Below the pieces are notes generated by a model. That model saw only the letters and a list, made by a program, of their open reading frames with translations, was not told the DNA's origin and searched no databases. From the NCBI GenBank assembly GCA_052318935.1, contig JBQRKO010000002.1: a DNA stretch of 64,000 nucleotides; one strand, 5' to 3'. Made by a program: the position numbers and the translations under genes. Shown here piece by piece: positions 26,876-35,548 of the stretch; positions within the stretch are counted from its first letter, which is position 1; each line of letters opens with the position of its first letter. The stretch comes from Niallia sp052318935 (GTDB lineage Bacteria; Bacillota; Bacilli; Bacillales; Cytobacillaceae).

Positions 26876-27607
26876 GTGGAAATCAGAGTCATGACGTTTA
26901 ACATTCATCACGGCAAAGGAATGGATAAACAATTAAATCTTAACAGAATAGCTGAAGTAATTGAAAATAGTGAGGCTGATATTATTGGCCTTAACGAGGT
27001 GGATAAACATTTTTCTAAGCGAAGTCTTTATCAAGATCAGATTAGTTGGCTTGCAAAACAATTAAAATTAGAGTACGCTTTCAGTCCTTCTCTCTCAGTA
27101 AAACATAAAAATTCAACACCAGAACGGCAATATGGAAATGCTCTTTTGTCACGATATCCAATCGTAGCAAAAAAGAGCCATTCTTTTCATTTGATATCTG
27201 GACTAACTGAAGGAAGATCATTGCTTGATGCAACCATTCAAATAAACAAAAAGTTATATCGAATCATGGTTACTCATTTAAGCCTCAACCCTTATCTCCA
27301 TAGAAAGCAAACAAATTATATCTTAAATCAGTTTCATGAGTCTCCATATCCCGTTATTATCATGGGAGATTGGAATATGAAACCTGGATCCAGACAATGG
27401 AGGAAATTAACTAACAAGGTTCAAGATGCTTGGCAGATTGCAGGAATTGGGCCAGGCTATACTTATCCATCGATTCGCCCAAGGGCTAGATTGGATTACA
27501 TATTTGTCAGTTCCGAACTACAGGTTGTTGAAGCAGAAGTGATCATAAAAGAAACAACAGCTTCTGATCATTTACCGTTAAAAGCAACCATATCTTGTTG
27601 TCGATAG
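26876..27607 (+). CDS. endonuclease/exonuclease/phosphatase (EEP) family hydrolase
   Basis: The protein has 243 residues from a GTG at 26876 with GAGGAGG 8 bases upstream. Signature residues of the EEP fold are in order: MTFNIHHGKG (Asn 9 and His), GLNEVD (metal-binding Glu, about 41), YGNALLSRYP, MVTHLSL, MGDWNMKPGS (Asp-x-Asn, about 163-165), and SDHLPLKA (Asp-His, about 231-232). It has no signal peptide, so it acts in the cytosol on a phosphodiester or lipid-type substrate. It lies just before the ykoP-like gene; the strand is the same but the 167-base gap argues against an operon. Confidence 0.9.
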   Translation: MEIRVMTFNIHHGKGMDKQLNLNRIAEVIENSEADIIGLNEVDKHFSKRSLYQDQISWLAKQLKLEYAFSPSLSVKHKNSTPERQYGNALLSRYPIVAKKSHSFHLISGLTEGRSLLDATIQINKKLYRIMVTHLSLNPYLHRKQTNYILNQFHESPYPVIIMGDWNMKPGSRQWRKLTNKVQDAWQIAGIGPGYTYPSIRPRARLDYIFVSSELQVVEAEVIIKETTASDHLPLKATISCCR

Positions 27608-27774
27608 GTAATTAATCGTCCGATGTTGAAGGTCAGCTAAAGGTATTTAGTAATTTCCCCTCCCCCCTCCTTTCTAGTAAGTTTTAACAATCACATAAAT
27701 CATTACCATAAATAATTCCTTACTAAAATTTTAATACTATAGATAGTAATTGAATTTGAAAAGGAGAAAAAAGA

Positions 27775-28332
27775 ATGAGGGGTTATCTGTTGTCCATTTG
27801 GAGTATTTTAGATCCCATTTACTATAAATGCAGTCGTCTTACTTATCTCCCAAAAACAGGATCTGACAGAAATATTTTTCGTGTTCGACTTACAAAATAC
27901 AAAGGAAAAAACATTATATTATCAGATGGTACTAATATAAAAAAAAATGATCTATTAATCAAAATCCATCTGCATAATGTAAAACTTTTGAAGGAGTTAA
28001 AAAATACAAAAAGTGAATTAAAAAAAGCAAAGATTATTTTTCGCTCTGTTCAACATTCATTGCCAGGAATAGAGCTTTATATCCGTAACCATAAAAAATC
28101 ACAACAAATAAAAGGAATTATTGGCATCACAAACCTAAATAAAAGCTGTGATAGATTAGGGTTTGAAGTCGTTCATTTTACTAATCGAATCTATAAATGG
28201 TTTAAATGGACAAGCTCTTTACCAATCACATTACTTTCACGAAACAGCCCTTTCAAGAACAATATTTTTAAGTATCAGCCAAGTTATTTACTCATGTCCA
28301 AACATAAACTATCAAGTTTGTATCGAAAATAA
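27775..28332 (+). CDS. ykoP: YkoP-like protein
   Basis: The protein has 185 residues and is basic. The N-terminal hydrophobic stretch (residues 2-16, LLSIWSILDPIYYKCSRLTYL) and the GNDRNIFRVRLTKYKG-like segment fit the YkoP family of Bacillus. A central Lys/Glu helix is followed by a basic C-terminal half. In B. subtilis ykoP sits between ykoN and ykoQ near ykoU-ykoV. The neighbouring genes here (28364, 29322) look like ykoQ and ykoN, which supports the call. Biochemical function is not known. AAAGGAG lies 9 bases before the ATG. Confidence 0.75.
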   Translation: MRGYLLSIWSILDPIYYKCSRLTYLPKTGSDRNIFRVRLTKYKGKNIILSDGTNIKKNDLLIKIHLHNVKLLKELKNTKSELKKAKIIFRSVQHSLPGIELYIRNHKKSQQIKGIIGITNLNKSCDRLGFEVVHFTNRIYKWFKWTSSLPITLLSRNSPFKNNIFKYQPSYLLMSKHKLSSLYRK

Positions 28333-28363
28333 AGGTGGCTTGTTAACCACCTTTTAGTTCAAA

Positions 28364-29215
28364 TTAGATTGCATTCGCTTCGTCTTTTTCTATAGCTGCT
28401 AATGACAGTTCATGCAATGTTATTTCCGGTCTGCTACCGACACGGATATTAACACCTGTTTGTCCAAGACCTTCATTAATATAATATGGTTTACCATCTT
28501 GTACATGAAGACCTTTCACAATATTCATTCTAGCTAGCTTGCCCATTTTTACAAGGTGATAGGCTTTCGGATAGCAAATTTGTCCGCCATGAAAATGACC
28601 TGATAACAAGTAGTCAAAATGATATTTTTTCATATGAAGAACAATGTTTGGATCATGTGTTAATACTAAATTTGTCCCAAACTTGATATTCTTGTATGAA
28701 GCTGGTAAATCACTGCGCTTAGTACTAAAGTCATCAATACCAATAATATTTAACAGTTTCCCCTTGACGATAATCGTTTCATTCTCATTATTCATTACCT
28801 TACAATTGTGCTGTTCAAGTGTTTCAATTAATAGTTGAAGGTTATTATTACGTAAAACATAATCATGATTGCCAAGAACTGCATAAATGCCATATTGTGC
28901 ATTTAATTTATTCAAAACTTTTAAATAAGGAACTAGTTTAGGTATCGACCGTTTGCGGTCAAGGAAGTCTCCTGTAAGTGCAATTAAGTCGATTGGTTCA
29001 TTTTTTAATTTTTCATAAAGCTGATCTGGAGTGATGGAGATATTTTCAAGATGTAAATCAGATAATTGGAGAATCTTTAAAGTCGGTGCATTTTTGATGG
29101 ACTGTACGGAATCTATTTTAATTTTATTAAGAACGACATCATGTGTATTTTTATAGGCTTTTTTAAAAAGATAAAATAAAACGACAATGATTGCTGTCAA
29201 TATAATCAATTTCAT
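28364..29215 (-). CDS. ykoQ: metallophosphoesterase, YkoQ-like
   Basis: The protein has 283 residues from the ATG at 29215, with AAGGGTGATG upstream; the frame open to 29341 lacks a ribosome site. An N-terminal membrane segment (residues 3-19) anchors a calcineurin-like phosphoesterase: LQLSDLHL (Asp-x-His), LTGDFLDR (Gly-Asp), LGNHDYV (Gly-Asn-His-Asp), THDPNI and SGHFHGGQ. It converges on ykoP and is divergent from the ykoN-like gene. The YkoQ/YaeI type probably removes phosphate from a lipid or nucleotide at the membrane. Confidence 0.9.
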   Translation of the reverse strand: MKLIILTAIIVVLFYLFKKAYKNTHDVVLNKIKIDSVQSIKNAPTLKILQLSDLHLENISITPDQLYEKLKNEPIDLIALTGDFLDRKRSIPKLVPYLKVLNKLNAQYGIYAVLGNHDYVLRNNNLQLLIETLEQHNCKVMNNENETIIVKGKLLNIIGIDDFSTKRSDLPASYKNIKFGTNLVLTHDPNIVLHMKKYHFDYLLSGHFHGGQICYPKAYHLVKMGKLARMNIVKGLHVQDGKPYYINEGLGQTGVNIRVGSRPEITLHELSLAAIEKDEANAI

Positions 29216-29321
29216 AAACATCACCCTTTCTAAGCTTTCATTATAAATGATATAAGCTGCAATTTGTTTCGGGAATTGATGGAAACAAAAAGTAATCCTA
29301 TATAATATTGTGAGGTTTATT

Positions 29322-30458
29322 ATGAAACAAGCAAAAAACATTTTATTTTTTCCCTTTTTGCAAATTCCTTCTGGCCATCATCAAGTAGCTAATGCAATCA
29401 TGGAAAAGATAACAACTAAACATCCACAAATCAAATGTGAAAAAATAGATATTCTTTCTTACAGCTATGGAAGAGTTGAGACTTTTATTTCAAAAACATA
29501 TATAAAGTGGATTCAAACAATTCCGCACTTTTATAACTGGATCTATCAAAACAGTGTATATAAAAATATTAATAAGAGTAAACGTTATCGTTTATATGAG
29601 CTATTATTCTTAAGCTTTATGAAGAAGGTTATTAAAGAAAAGCGACCAGACCTTATTGTATGTACACATGCCCTCCCCTCTTATATGGTAAATATGTTAA
29701 AAGAAAAAGGAGAACTAAATACACCAGTTATTAATATTTACACTGATTATTTTATTCATCGTCTTTGGGGAATGAAAAATATTGATTATCACTTTATAGC
29801 CTCTCATCATATGAATGAATTTTTAAAACAAAGAGGATTAAAAGAGGAACAAATATTTATGACAGGAATTCCTATTCATCCAAAAATTAAGAAACAAACA
29901 AAACCCATTTCCTTACAAAACACTTCTAGCTTGTCACTATTGATCACTGGAGGAAATTTAGGTGTTGGTGAAATAGAAGAACTAGTGAATAGGATAGAGC
30001 TTAACCTAAATGTAAAGTTTTTTGTTCTATGCGGAAAAAATGAAAACTTATATAAAAAAATCAAACAAACAGGAAAATCTAACATCATCCCTTTAAAATA
30101 TATTCAATGCAAAGACAAAATGAATATGCTTTACGACGAAATAGATGGAATTATCACAAAACCAGGTGGAGTTACCATTAGTGAAAGCTTATTCAAAAGA
30201 AAACCTATTTTTATATACCATGCATTGCCAGGACAAGAAATAATAAATGTGCAGCAACTAAAAAAACTCGGTGTTATTTTTGATATGAGCAATTGGAAAA
30301 ACCAAAAACAACCATTTGATCAATTCATTTTTTCATTTTTTCATAAAAACAGCCGCTTATTGGATCATTATCAAAGGTGTATATCTAATTACCATAAACA
30401 ACTTTCAAATAAAGAAGCAGCACAAATAATCGAGGAAATTTTACTGAAAGATATTTAA
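29322..30458 (+). CDS. ykoN: MGDG-synthase-like glycosyltransferase, YkoN-like
   Basis: The protein has 378 residues from the ATG at 29322 (GTGAGG upstream). The N-terminal half carries the MGDG-synthase signature FPFLQIPSGHHQVANAIME (about residues 9-27). The C-terminal half is GT28-like, with ITGGNLGVGEIEEL (about 205-218) and the donor-binding ITKPGGVTISESLFKRKPIFIY. Relatives such as UgtP transfer sugar from UDP-sugars to diacylglycerol at the membrane. It is divergent from ykoQ with about 100 bases between them. In B. subtilis these genes belong to a forespore-expressed group next to the NHEJ genes. Confidence 0.88.
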   Translation: MKQAKNILFFPFLQIPSGHHQVANAIMEKITTKHPQIKCEKIDILSYSYGRVETFISKTYIKWIQTIPHFYNWIYQNSVYKNINKSKRYRLYELLFLSFMKKVIKEKRPDLIVCTHALPSYMVNMLKEKGELNTPVINIYTDYFIHRLWGMKNIDYHFIASHHMNEFLKQRGLKEEQIFMTGIPIHPKIKKQTKPISLQNTSSLSLLITGGNLGVGEIEELVNRIELNLNVKFFVLCGKNENLYKKIKQTGKSNIIPLKYIQCKDKMNMLYDEIDGIITKPGGVTISESLFKRKPIFIYHALPGQEIINVQQLKKLGVIFDMSNWKNQKQPFDQFIFSFFHKNSRLLDHYQRCISNYHKQLSNKEAAQIIEEILLKDI

Positions 30459-30468
30459 AGTAAATAAC

Positions 30469-30493
30469 GCCCAAGTGATCGTAACACTTGGGC
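30469..30493. terminator. terminator between convergent ykoN-like and MFS genes
   Basis: GCCCAAGTG and CACTTGGGC form a perfect 9-bp stem with a 7-base loop. Confidence 0.8.
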
Positions 30494-30524
30494 AAAATAG
30501 TGATGGTATTTAAATCTATCCGTT

Positions 30525-31943
30525 CTAGTTTTCAGATTTATCAAGTTCATTACGCAATTCTTTCATCGTTTGAGGGTTCTTTTTTCCAAATGTAAAGTAA
30601 TACAAGATCGCACTCGCCAGAACAACAAAACTTAATAATAGGATGAGATTACTGTACAAATACGCCTCGGAGTTTAAGCTGAACGGATGCAACGGAAAAG
30701 CGAGCACTGCCTGTTCCATTACTCTGGCAACTATAGCTGTTCCTACTGCTCCGGAAATAAACGACGTCATGTTATAAAAACCCATGCCGACTCCGATTCG
30801 ATCAGGAGGCAATATTTGCGTTACACTTTCCGTTAATGCCGTTTGCAAGAACGAGAATCCAATGTACATAATGATGAGAGACAACGCAATGTACCAGACC
30901 CAATGACCGATGGATGAAGACTGCAAAAGCAGACTTAGGGCAATCAATGCCAGACCCAAGTATACGACAAAATGACTACCTCTCTTAACCGTCATCTTCC
31001 CGGCAACTCTTCCGAATATGACGGCGCTAAAAGCTCCCGGAAACATGATGAGCCCAATGTTCTCTGTCGTTAATCCGTACATTTTACTTAGCATCAGCGG
31101 GATCACAAACATCATCGACATAACCGTGCTAAAGGTAAGAAAGCCAATGATGAGTCCGCTGCGGTAAAGCGGATTGGTAAAGAGGGCAGGATCGACAAAC
31201 GGTTCATCAGCCCGTCGGATACGTACGATAAATAGAATGAGCGTTATCACACCAATTAGTAAATAAAACCAGCTAGCTTCTGTCGTAAATAAAATCAAGG
31301 TTGAGACTGTGATTCCCACTAGTACGGCTCCAAGGACATCTACTTTTCCTGACCCAGTATTTTCTACAGGAAGGAACTTTTGGAAAAAAGGAATAGCGAC
31401 TAGTGCAGGAAGCGGCACAAGAAATAAAAAGGACCAGTGGAACGATCCGGCGATATAACCTCCGAGTACCGGCCCGATGCCGATCGCGAAGGAAACGGTA
31501 GATGTAATGATACCAAACATGTTCCCACGTTCTGATGGTGAAAAATATTTGGCGACAATGACCATAATAAGTGCTGGAATGGCGGATGCGCCGGCTCCTT
31601 GAATCGCTCGAGATACTATAATCCCAGGGTACCAGGATTGCAAAGCAAAGCCCAAAATAGAGCCCGTTCCATATAGGGTGATTCCGATTGTGATTAATTT
31701 TTTGACGCTAAACAAATCAGACAGCTTTCCGAAAATAACGGATCCCATACCGAATATGGTAATGAAGACCGTAATTACCCAGCTCACTCCGGAAGCACTC
31801 AGCCCGAACTGCTCGGCAATATCGGGGGTTGACACATTAAAAACCGATTCGTTCAATACGGCAAAAAACAGGATGTAATAGATCCAAAATACACTTTTTT
31901 TCATGTTTGATGAATTCGTTTGGGTATCGGTGCTTCTCTCCAT
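30525..31943 (-). CDS. MFS multidrug/tetracycline-type exporter, 14-TM class
   Basis: The protein has 472 residues with about 14 hydrophobic segments. Motif A reads GKLSDLFSVKKL (about 72-83), and motif C of drug/proton antiporters reads IGIGPVLGGYIAG (about 153-165). This is the DHA2 group that includes Tet(L)/Tet(K) and LmrB. The gene starts 3 bases after the MerR stop, with AAAGGAAG inside the regulator's end, so the two form an operon. It exports an unknown drug or metabolite for protons. G+C is higher than in neighbours, which suggests the pair arrived by transfer. Confidence 0.9.
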   Translation of the reverse strand: MERSTDTQTNSSNMKKSVFWIYYILFFAVLNESVFNVSTPDIAEQFGLSASGVSWVITVFITIFGMGSVIFGKLSDLFSVKKLITIGITLYGTGSILGFALQSWYPGIIVSRAIQGAGASAIPALIMVIVAKYFSPSERGNMFGIITSTVSFAIGIGPVLGGYIAGSFHWSFLFLVPLPALVAIPFFQKFLPVENTGSGKVDVLGAVLVGITVSTLILFTTEASWFYLLIGVITLILFIVRIRRADEPFVDPALFTNPLYRSGLIIGFLTFSTVMSMMFVIPLMLSKMYGLTTENIGLIMFPGAFSAVIFGRVAGKMTVKRGSHFVVYLGLALIALSLLLQSSSIGHWVWYIALSLIIMYIGFSFLQTALTESVTQILPPDRIGVGMGFYNMTSFISGAVGTAIVARVMEQAVLAFPLHPFSLNSEAYLYSNLILLLSFVVLASAILYYFTFGKKNPQTMKELRNELDKSEN

Positions 31944-31946
31944 GTT

Positions 31947-32348
31947 TTACGCTTCCTTTCTTTCTAGAGGGATCCCCTGATTTAACCGATCCTTAATTTC
32001 TTTCCAGCATGACAGCGTTTCAAATAATTTGTTTTCTTGCTCTTTGAGTACCTCTATTTGCTGCTGGACTTCTTTTAGCTTCCTTTCATAGAGTGAGATT
32101 GCCTCGTATGCGCATTGGTAATGATCGACTGACTCGTTTTCAGGACATTCTACGATACGTGCGATTTCATTCGTCCCGAGCCCAAGCCCTAAGTAAAATT
32201 TGATCAGTTGGATGCGCTCGATGTCAGCTTGACTGTAATGCCGATATCCATTTTTGGTTCGCTTCGGAATCAACAGCTTCTTTTTCTCATAATACCGAAG
32301 GGAACGTGCGCTAACGCCGGTTTGCCTTACCACTTCATTTATGGTAAT
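31947..32348 (-). CDS. MerR-family regulator of the MFS exporter, apparent ATT start
   Basis: The protein is 133 residues if it starts at the ATT at 32348, 8 bases after GGAGG. The first GTG (32333) would cut off the first helix of the winged-helix domain and has no ribosome site; no in-frame ATG exists upstream. The DNA-binding half reads TINEVVRQTG, SARSLRYYEKKKLL, NGYRHYSQADI. A coiled-coil dimer helix (about 85-115) and a short tail follow. Cys residues in ECPENESVDHYQC could sense a ligand. The promoter upstream has the MerR-type 19-base spacer with an internal dyad, so it probably controls its own operon. Confidence 0.88.
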   Translation of the reverse strand: MTINEVVRQTGVSARSLRYYEKKKLLIPKRTKNGYRHYSQADIERIQLIKFYLGLGLGTNEIARIVECPENESVDHYQCAYEAISLYERKLKEVQQQIEVLKEQENKLFETLSCWKEIKDRLNQGIPLERKEA

Positions 32349-32381
32349 ACGGATCTCCTCCTTGCTTTTTGAATTATCTTG

Positions 32382-32412
32382 ATTATAAAGATTGACATTG
32401 TGTCAATGTCAA
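32382..32412 (-). promoter_or_regulatory. MerR-type promoter with 19-bp spacer and operator dyad
   Basis: On the minus strand TTGACA (32412-32407) and TATAAT (32387-32382) are both perfect and separated by exactly 19 bases. The palindrome GACATTGNNNCAATGTC (32393-32409 on the plus strand) covers most of the spacer and the -35 box. This is the layout that MerR activators untwist. It lies 34 bases upstream of the regulator's start. Confidence 0.85.
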
Positions 32413-32568
32413 GTGATTTTTCCTGCTGCATGGTAGTTTAGGTTTTAAATGTAAAGTGTGGTTACAAATAGTTTTGCTGACAAATGGTAGTTTGTTATAG
32501 GATAATGGTGATGTATTTGCAGGGCAAAATATTAGGGAAAAAACTCCAAACGAAGGAAGTGTTAAACG

Positions 32569-33276
32569 ATGAATTTAGAAATAGTAATGCAGGAGCTTGA
32601 AGCCCTTGGCAAGGAACGAACGAAAAAAATGTACATATCCAATGGTGCCCATGAGCCGCTTTTTGGCGTGGCAACAGGTGCAATGAAGCCAATAGCTAAG
32701 AAAATAAAAATAAATCAAACTTTAGCTGATGAGCTTTATGCCACAGGGAACTACGACGCAATGTACTTTGCAGGCATTATTGCAGATCCAAAAGCAATGA
32801 CTGTGTCGGATTTTGATCGTTGGATGGATTCGGCATATTTTTATATGCTGTCCGATTATGTGGTAGCAGTAACTTTAGCGGAAGCAGATATTGCACAAGA
32901 AGTTGCTGATAAATGGATCGCAAGCGGTAAAGAGCTGAAAATGTCAGCGGGCTGGAGTTGCTACTGTTGGCTTTTAGGGAATCGCTTAGACGTTGAATTT
33001 TCCGAGAGCAAGATTGCCAACATGCTTGAAATTGTGAAAAATACGATTCATGATTCGCCAGAACGAACGAAATCTGCTATGAATAATTTTCTATATACTG
33101 TTGGGATTTCCTATTTGCCGCTCCATGAAAAGGCAGTCGAAACTGCAATGGCAGTAGGTCCAGTAGAAGTCAAACGGGACAAGAAAAAAAATAGTATCCT
33201 AAACGCTTACGAAAGTATTCAAAAGGAAGTAGATAAAGGGAAGCTTGGTTTTAAACGCAAATATGTAAGATGTTAA
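32569..33276 (+). CDS. AlkD-like DNA alkylation repair protein
   Basis: The protein has 235 residues, all helical by composition, with the HEAT-like repeat organisation of the AlkD/AlkC superfamily (COG4912). Characteristic stretches are the N-terminal KKMYISNGA..EPLFGVATGAMKPIAKKI (about 18-47) and LADELYATGNYDAMYFAGIIADP (about 52-74), followed by the WCYCWLLG-like segment. The related enzymes excise N3- and N7-alkylated purines. The catalytic Asp/Trp pattern of B. cereus AlkD is not obvious here, so it may be a divergent member. GAAGGAAG lies before the ATG. It is divergent from the MerR operon. Confidence 0.8.
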   Translation: MNLEIVMQELEALGKERTKKMYISNGAHEPLFGVATGAMKPIAKKIKINQTLADELYATGNYDAMYFAGIIADPKAMTVSDFDRWMDSAYFYMLSDYVVAVTLAEADIAQEVADKWIASGKELKMSAGWSCYCWLLGNRLDVEFSESKIANMLEIVKNTIHDSPERTKSAMNNFLYTVGISYLPLHEKAVETAMAVGPVEVKRDKKKNSILNAYESIQKEVDKGKLGFKRKYVRC

Positions 33277-33517
33277 ACAATAGCCTCGCATCACGAACAA
33301 TATTCCATTATCGACGGCGTTGATCCAAGATGGATTGATGCCCTTTTTTGTTGTAGTTATTTAATTGCCCCTTTAGTTTAATAAGTATTAAGATATGGTG
33401 ATATACACAAATTTAACTTGTGCATAACATCATTCTTTTTAAGGATAAGAAGTAATGCAAGTGAGAGTTATATATTTTATGCCAAAGATGTTCAATCAAC
33501 AAAACTGGAACTCATCC

Positions 33518-34240
33518 TCATTGCTTAGGAGGACGAAAACCAGCTTTAACAGCTTCTTCCTCTGTGCAAAACATCACTTCCGCTTTTGTTTGTTTATACG
33601 AACGAGAATTGGGCGTATGATAAATTTTCGCGGATGATGTGATATTTCCTTTAATAAGGCATGCATTAGTCGTAGCCGTTGTTTTTTCTGACTTTTCACT
33701 TGCTCCAATTAATTCTTTATGAAAACCATCTTCTTGTGCATAATTTTCTACTTTCCATATTCCAATTCCGTCTTGCTGCGCCTTTTTTTGAATAGCAGTA
33801 AATGGATCTACATAGCGGGTATTTGGTGCGTAAACATAAGCAACCCTTGCCAGTCCTTTTTGCAGCAATTGTTCTTGAATCATTTGGCCGTCCGCATATA
33901 CATAGGCTAATAATCGTCCATATTTATCCCGATTTTGACCGATATCAAATTCAAGCTCCAGAGTTTTCGCCTGTTCGACAAGTTCTTTTGTAAACTCTTT
34001 TGCTTCCTTTCCATATGGCTGTTCCCCTAATCGAGGATGGGAAGTTTCCGGAGTATCTACTAACAAAAACCTTACTTTTTCTGATTTCCCTTTATAAAGA
34101 ACAGTAATAGTATCCCCATCTATTGCTTTATCTAGTTTCACTTCCACTTTCTTGTAAGTTGATTCTTCCTTATCTTTGAACGAACAGCCTGCCATTATCA
34201 TTAAAATGACAACGAACCAAATTGTTATTACTTTTTTCAT
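33518..34240 (-). CDS. thermonuclease-family lipoprotein with C-terminal Cys domain
   Basis: The protein has 240 residues. The signal peptide ends in the lipobox IMAGC (Cys near residue 19). The staphylococcal-nuclease domain shows AIDGDTITV, VRFLLVDTPE (metal and substrate Asp/Arg/Glu), NRDKYGRLLAYVY and a LLQKGLARV helix, as in B. subtilis YncB. After about residue 185 there is a separate small domain (about 190-238) with two Cys and an EEAVKAGFRPPK ending, the excalibur-like extracellular module. It degrades DNA or RNA at the cell surface with calcium. Confidence 0.9.
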   Translation of the reverse strand: MKKVITIWFVVILMIMAGCSFKDKEESTYKKVEVKLDKAIDGDTITVLYKGKSEKVRFLLVDTPETSHPRLGEQPYGKEAKEFTKELVEQAKTLELEFDIGQNRDKYGRLLAYVYADGQMIQEQLLQKGLARVAYVYAPNTRYVDPFTAIQKKAQQDGIGIWKVENYAQEDGFHKELIGASEKSEKTTATTNACLIKGNITSSAKIYHTPNSRSYKQTKAEVMFCTEEEAVKAGFRPPKQ

Positions 34241-34265
34241 AACCCCTTCTCCCCTTTTTCATAAA

Positions 34266-34346
34266 CAAAAAACTGCCCCTTACATAGCATCACACCCAAC
34301 CGGCATATTGGAACAGTTGTAGCGAGACACTATAGGACAGCAGTTT
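34266..34346 (-). terminator. possible terminator of dapF
   Basis: AAAACTGC and GCAGTTTT arms are separated by a long loop. On the minus strand the second arm runs into TTTTTTG. The large loop weakens the call. Confidence 0.45.
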
Positions 34347-34359
34347 TAAAAAAACCTTT

Positions 34360-35346
34360 TTAAACTAAATTTTCTTGCAAAAATTGTTGTGCATTTTGTT
34401 GAAGCTTTCCATATAAAACTGCTTCTTCTTCCATTACTTTTTTGTTATTGATAGTGAAATTTTCCGATTTGTTTAGCTCTACTTCAACTTCCGCATCGTA
34501 TACATAAGTCGCATTGCCAATTAAATCAATTCGATATTTCCCGTTTGTTTCATGTACAAAACAGCGTACTTTGCCGCCATTATTGTAAACAGTTATATAT
34601 TCGCCTACTTGATTATACCCATTTAGAATCGAAACAAGAGAAGAAGCCGACATCGCTGTTCCACAAGCGTTTGTAAATCCAACCCCTCTTTCAAATGTAC
34701 GGACATAAATGCTGCCTTTTTCTAAAATATAGACAAAGCTTACATTTACTCCATCTGTAAATAAATCATTCGGACCGTTTACAAAGGAACTTAAATTTTC
34801 TTGAAGCGACGAATCAATTTGCTCCTTATTGACAATCGAAATAAGGTGTGGATTTGGTACTGCCAATGCCGTAAAGCTTAACTCGTCATTTAATGCCGGC
34901 AGCTTTTCATTTAGCAGCGTATTTTGGTTGATATGCAGCGGTAAATCCTTTACATCAAATGAAACTGGCGAAATCTCAACTAAATAGGTTGGGATCTCTG
35001 GAAAAATATCTTCTTCCTTTTTCACTTCCAAATTTGCTTTCATTGTTTCAATAACCGCTTCTTTCACATCCAATAATTCACAAACATAGCGTGCAACACA
35101 ACGAATGCCGTTGCCGCACATAGAGGCTTCAGAACCGTCTGCGTTAAAAACACGCATTTTTGCATCGGCCACTTCACTTGGCAAAACAAATAAGATCCCA
35201 TCTGCACCAAGAGATGTATTTCTGTTGCAAAAGACCTTAGCCAATTGAGCACGTTCTTGCTCAGAAAAGTTATATGGGTTTGAAATTTCATCTATGATCA
35301 AAAAATCATTTCCACTGCCATGACATTTTCTTACATTAATTCTCAT
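34360..35346 (-). CDS. dapF: diaminopimelate epimerase
   Basis: The protein has 328 residues, somewhat longer than E. coli DapF (274), because of a C-terminal extension. KCHGSGNDFLIID (residues 8-20), SLGADGILFV, the first catalytic Cys in SMCGNGIRC (about 76-84) and the second in FTNACGTAMSAS (about 226-237) are all present. It converts LL- to meso-diaminopimelate for peptidoglycan and lysine in the cytosol. It is a lone gene between the nuclease and the YuxH-like gene. Confidence 0.95.
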   Translation of the reverse strand: MRINVRKCHGSGNDFLIIDEISNPYNFSEQERAQLAKVFCNRNTSLGADGILFVLPSEVADAKMRVFNADGSEASMCGNGIRCVARYVCELLDVKEAVIETMKANLEVKKEEDIFPEIPTYLVEISPVSFDVKDLPLHINQNTLLNEKLPALNDELSFTALAVPNPHLISIVNKEQIDSSLQENLSSFVNGPNDLFTDGVNVSFVYILEKGSIYVRTFERGVGFTNACGTAMSASSLVSILNGYNQVGEYITVYNNGGKVRCFVHETNGKYRIDLIGNATYVYDAEVEVELNKSENFTINNKKVMEEEAVLYGKLQQNAQQFLQENLV

Positions 35347-35501
35347 ACTAATTCCTCCAACATTTTCGCATCTTTCTCTCCCATTTTACTGTTCTAAACA
35401 TAATCCTGCAATTATTTCCTTTCCGATTATGTAGAAAAGCACCATCGCCTTGAGCTAGCATCACCAAATATCAAAAATTTTTCTAATCATTGAACAAAAA
35501 T

Positions 35502-35543
35502 AGAGCAAATACTCATCCGAAATATCGGTTAAATATTTGCTCT
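35502..35543 (-). terminator. terminator of the YuxH-like gene
   Basis: AGAGCAAATA and TATTTGCTCT form a perfect 10-bp stem. On the minus strand ATTTTTG follows. Confidence 0.85.
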
Positions 35544-35548
35544 ATCTC

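Noticed and set aside
33277..33390. Short frame right after the AlkD-like gene (SHHEQYSIIDGVDPRW)
   Set aside because: It reads like protein for about 30 codons but has no start or ribosome site. It could be a gene fragment, but there is no recognisable family.
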